In this document: positions 56,441 through 63,309 of the stretch, piece by piece
Position numbering within the stretch: the stretch's first letter is position 1
Layout: each line of letters opens with the position of its first letter
Source of the DNA: Anaerolineales bacterium
Lineage (GTDB): Bacteria; Chloroflexota; Anaerolineae; Anaerolineales; Villigracilaceae
Reading direction: 5' to 3'
DNA length: 64,000 bases
Assembly (NCBI GenBank): GCA_014860745.1
Contig: JACZJC010000049.1
Location: 1 to 64,000 of the forward strand
Translations under genes and position numbers: made by a program
Notes under the pieces: generated by a model
The model's input: only the letters and a program-made list of their open reading frames with translations
Databases searched by the model: none
Told to the model about the DNA's origin: nothing

Positions 56441-57652
56441 ATGCCCTTACGCTTCCTCACTGCTGGCGAATCCCACGGACCATCGCTCACCACCATCCTC
56501 GATGGCATTCCCGCAGGACTTCCCCTCACGACCGAGATCATCAACAAGGAACTCGCCCGCCGTCAGCACGGATACGGCTCAGGTGGACGGATGAAGATCG
56601 AAAAGGACACTGTTCAGATTCTTGGCGGCGTGATAGGCGGCGAAACGACAGGCGCGCCGATTTCCTTGCTCGTGCAAAACGCAGACCATGTCAAGTGGAA
56701 GGGCAAAACCATCGAGCCAATGACAACCCCGCGCCCAGGTCATGCGGATTTAACAGGCGCGGTCAAATATGGCTATAAAGATTTGCGCCCCGCCCTCGAA
56801 CGCGCGTCTGCCCGCGAGACCGCCATGCGCGTCGCCGCTGGTGCAGTGTGCAAGCATTTCTTGAATCAATTTGGAATCATCGTCGGCGGATACGTTTCAT
56901 CCATTGGCGAAATCCAAACAGATTTTGGCGACATGCCCTACGAAGAACGCTTCATCCGCGCTGAAGAGTCCGATGTGCGCTGTCCCATCGAAACATATGC
57001 AAATCAAATGCGAGCTGAAATCGAAAAGACCATTCATGGCAAAAATACATTGGGCGGCGTGCTTGAAATTGTCGCGCTCAATCTTCCAGTGGGCCTCGGC
57101 AGTTTTGTCCAATGGGATCGCCGTCTCGAAGCCAAACTTGCCCACGCCGTCATGTCCGTGCAAGCCATCAAAGGCGTGGAAGTCGGCGATGCGTTCGAGA
57201 ATGCAAAACGGATTGGAACGGAGGCCCACGACCCGATCCAATTGCAGAATGCAGAAGGCGGAATGCAGAATACGAACTCACGACCTTCGACCTTTGACCT
57301 TCGACGTTCAACGAACCGTGCAGGCGGAATTGAAGGCGGAATCAGCAACGGACAGCCGATCATCATCCGTGCCGCGATGAAACCGATTGCCACCACGCTT
57401 CTCCCCCAGCCGACAGTTGATCTTGCTTCGGGAACAGAATCTCCCACTAAATATGAACGCTCCGACTTTTGCCCCGTCCCCCGCGCCGTTCCCATCCTCG
57501 AAGCGATGGTCGTCTTCGTCCTTGCCGACGTCTTGCTCGAAAAACTTGGCGGCGACTCCATGGACGAAATCAAACCGCGCTTTGAATCGTTACGCAAAGC
57601 CACGCTCGAAGACCTGCCAATGGACAACATCCCGCACGTATTTTGGGAATAA
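56441..57652 (+). CDS. aroC: Chorismate synthase
   Basis: 403 aa from ATG 56441, seven bases after GGAG. The three family signatures are present: GESHGPSLTTILDGIPAGLPL (residues 9-29), HGYGSGGRMKIEKD with GGVIGGETTGAPISL, and RPALERASARETAMRVAAGAVCKHFL. The C-terminal SDFCPVPRAVPILEAMVVFVLAD closes the fold. It needs reduced FMN and removes phosphate from EPSP to give chorismate. An insert of about 23 residues (QNAEGGMQN...STFDLRRST, near 268) comes from two heptamer repeats and lies just before NRAGGIEGGISNGQP. Confidence 0.93.
   Translation: MPLRFLTAGESHGPSLTTILDGIPAGLPLTTEIINKELARRQHGYGSGGRMKIEKDTVQILGGVIGGETTGAPISLLVQNADHVKWKGKTIEPMTTPRPGHADLTGAVKYGYKDLRPALERASARETAMRVAAGAVCKHFLNQFGIIVGGYVSSIGEIQTDFGDMPYEERFIRAEESDVRCPIETYANQMRAEIEKTIHGKNTLGGVLEIVALNLPVGLGSFVQWDRRLEAKLAHAVMSVQAIKGVEVGDAFENAKRIGTEAHDPIQLQNAEGGMQNTNSRPSTFDLRRSTNRAGGIEGGISNGQPIIIRAAMKPIATTLLPQPTVDLASGTESPTKYERSDFCPVPRAVPILEAMVVFVLADVLLEKLGGDSMDEIKPRFESLRKATLEDLPMDNIPHVFWE
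57244..57312 (+). repeat. Heptamer repeats inside aroC
   Basis: GCAGAAT-GCAGAAG-GCGGAAT-GCAGAAT, then ACGAACT-CACGAC and CTTCGAC-CTTTGAC-CTTCGAC-GTTCAAC. Two different heptamer families are joined in one coding insert. Confidence 0.82.
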
Positions 57653-57656
57653 TCTG

Positions 57657-57692
57657 TTGGTCGAGTAGCCGAAGGCGTATCGAGACCAACAA
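57657..57692 (+). repeat. GGTGGTCGAGTAG palindromic repeat, unit 4a
   Basis: TTGGTCGAGTAGCC-GAA-GGCGTATCGAGACCAA between aroC and aroKB. Confidence 0.7.
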
Positions 57693-57724
57693 GTTGTAGA
57701 ATAACGCGATATAACTTGAAACAA

Positions 57725-57754
57725 GGTGGTTTCGACTGCTTGCGCTCAACCACC
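57725..57754 (-). repeat. GGTGGTCGAGTAG palindromic repeat, unit 4b
   Basis: GGTGGTTTCGACTGCTTGCGCTCAACCACC, a shortened unit in the opposite orientation to 4a. Confidence 0.65.
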
Positions 57755-57771
57755 GAAGCCTATATGAACCT

Positions 57772-59301
57772 ATGACCCATATCTTCCTTTACGGTCCCCC
57801 AGGGACAGGCAAATCCACCATCGGCAAATTGCTGGCGCAGAATTTACGCCTGCCATTCATTGACCTTGACCGCGTCATCGAAACAAACGCGGGCATGTCC
57901 ATTTCGCAGATCATGGAAGGACAGAGCGAATCCGCTTTCCGTGAGATGGAAACATCCGCGCTGAAATCCCTCACCCCGTCCCCTCTTCCTGAGGGAGAGG
58001 GGCAAGGGGTGAGGGATAGCGTCATCGCCCTCGGTGGCGGTGCATTGCTCCGTGACGAAAACCGCGCATTCGCAGAATCCAACGGAAGCGTCCTTCTGCT
58101 CATGGCGGAGCTGCCCACCTTGCTGGAACGCATGAAAAAAGAATCGGGAAAACGTCCGTTGCTGGCTGGTGATCTGAGAACAAAACTCACCGTCCTGTTG
58201 GAAAAACGCAGCGAACATTACAACTCCTTCCCGCTAAAACATCATGTAGATGGAAAACCTGCCGAGCAAAATGCGTATCTCGCGCAAGTTGCGCTGGGCA
58301 GGCATCACCTCTCCGCAATGGGCGAATATGATGTCATCGTAGGGCAAGTTTCTAACGTGCCAACCCTACCGAATCCCATCATCGTCACCGATGAGAACGT
58401 GGCGAAATTTCACCTTGAAAAAATCCAAACCCTCTTCAACGCCAAATCTGTTATCGTGCCTGCTGGGGAAAAGCACAAAAGACTCGAAACAGTTTCCCAT
58501 CTGTGGAAAACTTTCCTTGAAAACGGATTGGACCGCAAGAGCACAGTCATTGCTCTCGGCGGCGGCGTGATCGGCGACATGGCGGGCTTTGCCGCCTCCA
58601 CCTACATGCGCGGCGTCGATTGGATCGGCATCCCGACAACCCTGCTTTCGATGGTGGACGCTTCGCTCGGCGGGAAGACTGGATTCGATCTACCTGAGGG
58701 GAAAAATCTCATCGGCTCGTTTTACCCGCCGAAACTTGTTCTGGCTGATCCGCAATTCCTTGAAACATTACCCGAACGCGAAATGCGCTCAGGCATGGCG
58801 GAAGTGGTCAAGCATGGCATCATCTCCGACCCTGATTTATTCGCCATGTGCCAGCGCGGCATGGACTGGGTAAAAGCCAATCTCGAAGAAGTGATCAAGC
58901 GCGCGATGGCGGTGAAGATTCAAGTCATCGAGGAAGATCCATACGAAAAGGGAATTCGCGCGAAATTGAATCTCGGTCACACGGTTGGTCATGCAGTGGA
59001 ACTTGTCAGTAAATATAAATTGCGGCATGGAGAGGCGATCTCCATTGGCATGGCGGCTGAGGCGAGGTACTCTGCTCGGGTGGGGCTGGCAGCCGCCGGC
59101 TTGGTTGAAGCGATCGAGGCGACGTTGTCGGCATTAGGTTTGCCCATCCAAATTCCCGAAGGAATGCCGCGGGAAGAAATCATCCGCGCAATGAGGGTGG
59201 ATAAAAAGAAGAATGCGAAATCCATCCGTTTTGCGCTGTCGATTGAAATTGGTAAAGCGGAATTGATGGATGTCGATAATCTGGAGTCGGTTTTGGAGTG
59301 A
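57772..59301 (+). CDS. aroKB: Fused shikimate kinase / 3-dehydroquinate synthase
   Basis: 509 aa. Residues 1-170 are shikimate kinase: P-loop IFLYGPPGTGKSTIGKLLA (residues 4-22), IDLDRVIE with the shikimate-binding Asp, and ALGGGALLRDE. Residues 180-509 are dehydroquinate synthase: VIVPAGEKHKRLETV, ALGGGVIGDMAGFAASTYMRGVDWIGIPTTLLSMVDASLGGKTGFD, and the metal-binding GMAEVVKHGI and NLGHTVGHAVEL. Fusing step 2 and step 5 enzymes is known from some other bacteria (Thermotoga-type AroKB). Two palindromic micro-elements are inserted in frame (LTPSPLPEGEGQGVR near 67; VGQVSNVPTLPN near 190). Confidence 0.92.
   Translation: MTHIFLYGPPGTGKSTIGKLLAQNLRLPFIDLDRVIETNAGMSISQIMEGQSESAFREMETSALKSLTPSPLPEGEGQGVRDSVIALGGGALLRDENRAFAESNGSVLLLMAELPTLLERMKKESGKRPLLAGDLRTKLTVLLEKRSEHYNSFPLKHHVDGKPAEQNAYLAQVALGRHHLSAMGEYDVIVGQVSNVPTLPNPIIVTDENVAKFHLEKIQTLFNAKSVIVPAGEKHKRLETVSHLWKTFLENGLDRKSTVIALGGGVIGDMAGFAASTYMRGVDWIGIPTTLLSMVDASLGGKTGFDLPEGKNLIGSFYPPKLVLADPQFLETLPEREMRSGMAEVVKHGIISDPDLFAMCQRGMDWVKANLEEVIKRAMAVKIQVIEEDPYEKGIRAKLNLGHTVGHAVELVSKYKLRHGEAISIGMAAEARYSARVGLAAAGLVEAIEATLSALGLPIQIPEGMPREEIIRAMRVDKKKNAKSIRFALSIEIGKAELMDVDNLESVLE
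57968..58015. repeat. Palindromic micro-element inside aroKB (kinase part)
   Basis: CCCTCACCCCGTCCCCTCTTCC-TGAGGGAGAGGGGCAAGGGGTGAGGG, in frame, encoding LTPSPLPEGEGQGVR just before the kinase ALGGGA motif. Same family as the aroE element. Confidence 0.78.
58339..58369. repeat. Palindromic micro-element in the aroKB linker
   Basis: GTAGGGCAAGTTTCTAACGTGCCAACCCTAC has inverted ends (GTAGGG/CCCTAC) and an inner GGCA...TGCC pair. It encodes VGQVSNVPTLP between kinase and synthase domains. Confidence 0.55.
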
Positions 59302-59303
59302 CG

Positions 59304-59738
59304 ATGAAAATATTGATTTTGCACGGACCGAATTTAAATTTGCTGGGAACCCGCGAGCCTGAGGTTTATGGCTCGATGACGATGGATGACATCAATAAAA
59401 AGATGATTGCATTGGGAAAAGAATTAGGTGCAGACGTGACCTGCCTGCAATCGAATCATGAAGGCGCATTGATTGATGCGCTGCACGATGCGCGGACGTG
59501 GGCTGCGGGTGTGGTGTTCAACCCGGGCGGGTATACGCATACTTCGATTGCGTTACGGGATGCAATCTCTGCGATTCAAATCCCTGTCGTCGAGGTGCAT
59601 CTTTCGAACGTGTATGCGCGCGAAGAGTTTCGGCATACGTCGCTGGTGTCGGCGGTGTGCAAGGGCAGGGTGACGGGGTTTGGCTGGAGATCGTATGAAT
59701 TGGGTTTGCGCGGGCTCGTTGATATAATCAGAATGTGA
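59304..59738 (+). CDS. aroQ: Type II 3-dehydroquinate dehydratase
   Basis: 144 aa from ATG 59304; a GTG at 59298 that overlaps the aroKB stop is the alternative. ILILHGPNLNLLGTREPEVYG (residues 2-22) has the active-site Asn, Arg and Tyr. LQSNHEGALIDALHDA has the Asn-His-Glu group, FNPGGYTHTSIALRDAI the substrate loop and EVHLSNVYAREEFRH the catalytic His. It dehydrates 3-dehydroquinate to 3-dehydroshikimate. Last aro gene of the operon; its stop overlaps the esterase start. Confidence 0.94.
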   Translation: MKILILHGPNLNLLGTREPEVYGSMTMDDINKKMIALGKELGADVTCLQSNHEGALIDALHDARTWAAGVVFNPGGYTHTSIALRDAISAIQIPVVEVHLSNVYAREEFRHTSLVSAVCKGRVTGFGWRSYELGLRGLVDIIRM

Positions 59739-60502
59739 ACACTCAAATCATTCCGACAACGGAACCTTTTTTTCTTCCTGGCGGGCGCACAGGCGTTTTG
59801 CTGACGCACGGCTTCACGGGTGCGCCCAAGGAAATGCGCTGGATGGGAGATTATCTCAATGAACAGGGATATACCTGTCTGGGGATTCGCCTGGCGGGAC
59901 ATGCCACCGACCCAGAAGATATGATCCGCTCCCACTGGACCGATTGGGCTGCTTCTGTTGAAGACGGCTTTCATCTGCTCTCTGGCAGTGTCGACCGAAT
60001 CTTCCTTGCGGGGCTTTCGATGGGCGGTGTGCTGTCGTTGTTGATGTCCACACGGTTGGACGCGGCAGGAGTGGTGGCGATGTCTACGCCGTACAAGCTG
60101 CCTGATGATCCCCGCCTGCGGCACATCGAATGGATCAGCAGGATTGTTTCCTACATGCCCAAGAGCGATGAAGAACCCGGCGCAAGTTGGTTCGACAAGG
60201 AATCTTTCAAAGATCACGTGTCGTATCCGCAGAATCCCGTGCGCTCAATCGGGGAGTTGAACAAATTGCTCGGGGAGATGCGCGCTGCGCTGCCGAACCT
60301 GCACGTGCCAGTACTATTAATCCATTCAAGGGATGATAAATATGTGCTCCCTGAAAATATGGAAATGATCTTTGCTGATCTGAAAAATACGTCAGACAAG
60401 ACGAAGGTTTATATAACAGGGTCAGGCCACGTCGTCACGCGCGATGCGGCTCGTCAGCAGGTGTTCGATTTGGTGCGGGATTTTATCAAACGCGTGGAAT
60501 GA
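59735..60502 (+). CDS. Alpha/beta hydrolase, carboxylesterase (Est30-like)
   Basis: 255 aa starting with GTG, which overlaps the aroQ stop (GTGA). The fold markers are the oxyanion segment VLLTHGFTGAPKEMRWMGDYL (near residue 21), the nucleophile elbow LAGLSMGGVLSLLMST (Ser near 93), the acid in LLIHSRDDKYVLP (near 195) and the catalytic His in GSGHVVTRD (near 227). It resembles Geobacillus Est30 carboxylesterase and monoacylglycerol lipases. It is translationally coupled to the aro operon, but no link to aromatic metabolism is evident. Confidence 0.87.
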   Translation: MNTQIIPTTEPFFLPGGRTGVLLTHGFTGAPKEMRWMGDYLNEQGYTCLGIRLAGHATDPEDMIRSHWTDWAASVEDGFHLLSGSVDRIFLAGLSMGGVLSLLMSTRLDAAGVVAMSTPYKLPDDPRLRHIEWISRIVSYMPKSDEEPGASWFDKESFKDHVSYPQNPVRSIGELNKLLGEMRAALPNLHVPVLLIHSRDDKYVLPENMEMIFADLKNTSDKTKVYITGSGHVVTRDAARQQVFDLVRDFIKRVE

Positions 60503-60533
60503 AACCTGACAGGTCTTTTTCAGAAAGGAAACC

Positions 60534-61652
60534 TTGAATCGAAATCTTTTTTTCATTGCTGCCGCCCTTTTGCTGTGGGGGCTTGGTGAGGGGATGTTTT
60601 TTAATTTTGTGCCGATCCGTCTTGAAAACGAATTCTTGTTGAATAAACAACAAGTGGGTTTTGCTTTAGGCGCGTTCGGGTTTTTCATGGCCATCACGCA
60701 CATCCCTGGCGGCCATCTCGCGGACCATATTGGCAGGCGCCCGTTGTTGATCACCGCCTGGCTGTTTGGCGTCGTCTCAACCTTGATGATGGGCGTTGCA
60801 AAATCGCTGCCCATTTATCTGGTGGGGCTCTTTGCGTATGGATTGACTGCCTTCGTAGCTTCGCCGCTTGGAAGTTATGTAACGGCCGCGCGCGGAAAAT
60901 GGGAGGTGGGCACCGCGCTCTCCCTCACAACAGCAACGTTCAGCCTGGGCATGTCGCTTGGACCTGTGACGGGCGGCTGGATTGCCGAACATTATGGAAT
61001 GAATTCAAGTTATCTCGTAGCGTTTGGGACCTTTGTGATTTCCACCTTGTTCGTGATCTTCATCCACCCGCAGCCGATCGATGGCCACGACCCCGCTTCT
61101 CCGCCGATAAATCTGTGGAGGAATACACGCCTCATCAATTTTGTGATGATCTATGCCTTTGCGGTTTTTGCATTGTACCTTGCCCAGCCACTCACGCCGA
61201 ATTTTCTCAAAGGGGTGCGCGGACTCACCTTGAGCGAAACAGGCTGGGTCTTTTCCGCGGGCGCGCTGGGGAATTCCCTGCTGGCGATCTTCTTCAGTCG
61301 TTTCAACCCGCGCCGTGGATTTTTATTTGCTCAAATGCTGGTTGCCGTGTTTGCCCTGCTGATCTGGCGGGGAGCGGGTCTGCCGGTTTTCATGCTCGGT
61401 TATTTTCTGCTGGGCGGATTCCGCGCGGCGCGCCCGATGGCATTGGCGCAGGCTCGCGGTCTGGTGCACGACTCGCAGATGGGCATCACCTATGGCACGA
61501 TGGAAACGGTCAGCGCAATTATTTTCATCGTTGCCCCGCCGATTGCCGGATTTATCTTTGAGCGCGATCCTTTCTTTGTGTATCCGTTATCGGTCGGGTT
61601 GATTGCTGTTTCAGTTATCATCGGTTACTTTTTCTCCCCGCAAAAGACATAA
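60534..61652 (+). CDS. MFS transporter
   Basis: 372 aa from a TTG start with AGAAAGGAAACC upstream. Twelve membrane helices, with the MFS loop 2-3 motif GGHLADHIGRRPLLI (about residues 59-73) and the proline-Gly motif LSLTTATFSLGMSLGPVTGGWIAEHYGM on helix 5. It is likely a drug or metabolite exporter. It lies 31 bases downstream of the esterase gene, with an AAACCTGACAGGTCT repeat in the gap, so it may still be on the aro transcript. Confidence 0.85.
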   Translation: MNRNLFFIAAALLLWGLGEGMFFNFVPIRLENEFLLNKQQVGFALGAFGFFMAITHIPGGHLADHIGRRPLLITAWLFGVVSTLMMGVAKSLPIYLVGLFAYGLTAFVASPLGSYVTAARGKWEVGTALSLTTATFSLGMSLGPVTGGWIAEHYGMNSSYLVAFGTFVISTLFVIFIHPQPIDGHDPASPPINLWRNTRLINFVMIYAFAVFALYLAQPLTPNFLKGVRGLTLSETGWVFSAGALGNSLLAIFFSRFNPRRGFLFAQMLVAVFALLIWRGAGLPVFMLGYFLLGGFRAARPMALAQARGLVHDSQMGITYGTMETVSAIIFIVAPPIAGFIFERDPFFVYPLSVGLIAVSVIIGYFFSPQKT

Positions 61653-61718
61653 ACCGTAAGGGCGACCCGCCTAGCGGGAGCAGGTTGTCCCGAAGATATT
61701 GATGGGTCGCCCCTACTG
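61653..61718. repeat. Palindromic element of the GTAAGGGCG family with nested hairpin
   Basis: CGTAAGGGCGACCC at the left and GGGTCGCCCCTAC at the right enclose the smaller hairpin CCCGC-CTA-GCGGG. The nested hairpin resembles the 21-bp insertions at 1260-1280. It fills the gap between the MFS and MBL genes. Confidence 0.7.
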
Positions 61719-61734
61719 ATGAAAGGTAAACCCC

Positions 61735-62373
61735 ATGCTCGAAATCGTTCCCTTCACTCTTGGACCTGCACAAACGAACGCTTATCTTGTTGCCGACCCC
61801 GAAACTACGGAGGCCATCGTCATAGACCCTTCCTGGGATGGACATCTCATTTTAAAAGCCGCGCAGGATCGCGGCTGGCGCATCGGTCATCTTTGGTATA
61901 CGCATGCGCACTTCGATCACATCGGCGGAGCTGCGGCGATCGCGGATGCTTTGAATCCACTGCCGCATGTGGCCTTGCATCCCGATGACCATATTCTCTG
62001 GCGGGCGGGTGGTGGTGGCGCGAAATTCGGATTTGATATCGATCCCGGCCCCGAGCCGACGATTGATTTTGTGCACGGCATGAAGCTCAAACTTGGTTCG
62101 AATGAATTTGAAGTCCGTTACACGCCGGGGCATACCAAAGGTCACTGCGTCTTATACGTTGAAAAGGAAAGCATTTGTTTTTGCGGCGATCTCATTTTCA
62201 ATGGCAGTGTGGGCCGCACCGACCTGCCCGGAGGCGATTGGGATACTTTGGAGAACAGCATCCGCACGCAAATTTTTACCATGCCCGATGATACGCGGTT
62301 GCTGTCGGGCCATGGCCCCGAAACAACCGTGGGATATGAAAAACAATTCAATCCCTTTGTAGGTACATCATGA
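61735..62373 (+). CDS. MBL-fold metallohydrolase, glyoxalase II-like
   Basis: 212 aa. The metallo-beta-lactamase motif YTHAHFDHIGGAAAIA is near residue 58. Further metal ligands lie in YTPGHTKGHCVLYV (near 127), FCGDLIFNGSVGRTDLPGGD (near 147) and LLSGHGPETTVGYEK (near 190). The layout and size match hydroxyacylglutathione hydrolase-like proteins (YcbL type). The probable reaction is hydrolysis of a thioester such as S-lactoylglutathione or an analogue. It overlaps the next gene by four bases. Confidence 0.9.
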   Translation: MLEIVPFTLGPAQTNAYLVADPETTEAIVIDPSWDGHLILKAAQDRGWRIGHLWYTHAHFDHIGGAAAIADALNPLPHVALHPDDHILWRAGGGGAKFGFDIDPGPEPTIDFVHGMKLKLGSNEFEVRYTPGHTKGHCVLYVEKESICFCGDLIFNGSVGRTDLPGGDWDTLENSIRTQIFTMPDDTRLLSGHGPETTVGYEKQFNPFVGTS

Positions 62374-63260
62374 AACATGCTGTGGGAATCAGCCTCGGCA
62401 GTTCGAAGCGCGATAAAAGCGTGAAGGTTAATCTCAAAGGTGTAGAGATTCTTGTCGAACGCATTGGCACGGATGGCGATATTGAGAAGGCGCGCCAGAT
62501 GTATCTGGATTTGGATGGCAAAGTGGATGCCTTCGGCGTCGGCGGTGTGGATCTTTATTTACGTCTGGATGAAAAGGAGTATCCGCTTCATGCCGCGCTC
62601 AAGCTTGTCTCCGGTGTCAAGCAGACTCCACTCTGTGACGGGCGTGGACTCAAGCACACTCTCGAGCGGCGCGTGTTTCAACTGGCAAAGCCTCAACTGG
62701 GAGATATTCGATTTAACCAGGCGTTCGTCCCTGTCGCGGCTGATCGGATCGGGTTGGCTGAAGCAGTTGCCGAGGTCGCAGAAAGAACCGTGTTCGGTGA
62801 TTTGATGGTTGCCCTGGGAGTCCCGCTCCCCATTTATGGAATCCCCGCATTTAAACGAGTCGCAAGAGTCATGCTGCCTTTTGTCAGTCATTTCCCCATG
62901 AGCATGATCTTCTACGGCAGCGACGGCGCGGAACATGAGCCGAAGTATGTGAAATATTTTGAAGAATCAGATTTGATCGCAGGCGATTTTTTGTTCATGC
63001 GAAAATACATGCCGAAGAATCTGACTGGCAAGACCATCGTGACCAACACAACCACGGAAGATAATATCGCCCTGCTCAAAGAGCGCGGGGTGAAACGGGT
63101 CATCACCACCACGCCGCGCTACGAGGGCCGTTCATTTGGCACAAACACCACTGAAGCCATGCTCACCGCCTACGCGGGCAAAGGACGAAGACTGACGGAT
63201 GATGAATTGAATGAATTAATTGACGAATTGGGGTTGAGACCAACGGTTATCGAATTTTAG
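62370..63260 (+). CDS. Protein annotated in relatives as quinate 5-dehydrogenase-like
   Basis: 296 aa. The start MKHAVGISLGSSKRDKSVKVNLKG, the segment VEILVERIGTDGDIEKARQMYLDLDGKVDAFGVGGVDLYL and the C-terminal RVITTTPRYEGRSFGTNTTEAMLTA match my memory of a conserved family. Its members are often labelled quinate 5-dehydrogenase. I do not see a classical NAD-binding Gly-rich loop, so the enzymatic label should be treated with caution. It is coupled to the MBL hydrolase (ATGA overlap) and lies near the aro genes. A strong terminator follows. Confidence 0.6.
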   Translation: MKHAVGISLGSSKRDKSVKVNLKGVEILVERIGTDGDIEKARQMYLDLDGKVDAFGVGGVDLYLRLDEKEYPLHAALKLVSGVKQTPLCDGRGLKHTLERRVFQLAKPQLGDIRFNQAFVPVAADRIGLAEAVAEVAERTVFGDLMVALGVPLPIYGIPAFKRVARVMLPFVSHFPMSMIFYGSDGAEHEPKYVKYFEESDLIAGDFLFMRKYMPKNLTGKTIVTNTTTEDNIALLKERGVKRVITTTPRYEGRSFGTNTTEAMLTAYAGKGRRLTDDELNELIDELGLRPTVIEF

Positions 63261-63274
63261 GCGAGGATGGAATC

Positions 63275-63307
63275 AAAAAAAGGATGACCAAGATCATCCT
63301 TTTTTTT
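63275..63307. terminator. Bidirectional intrinsic terminator
   Basis: AAAAAAAGGATGA-CCAAGA-TCATCCTTTTTTT between the converging quinate-dehydrogenase-like and threonine synthase genes. Confidence 0.88.
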
Positions 63308-63309
63308 AT

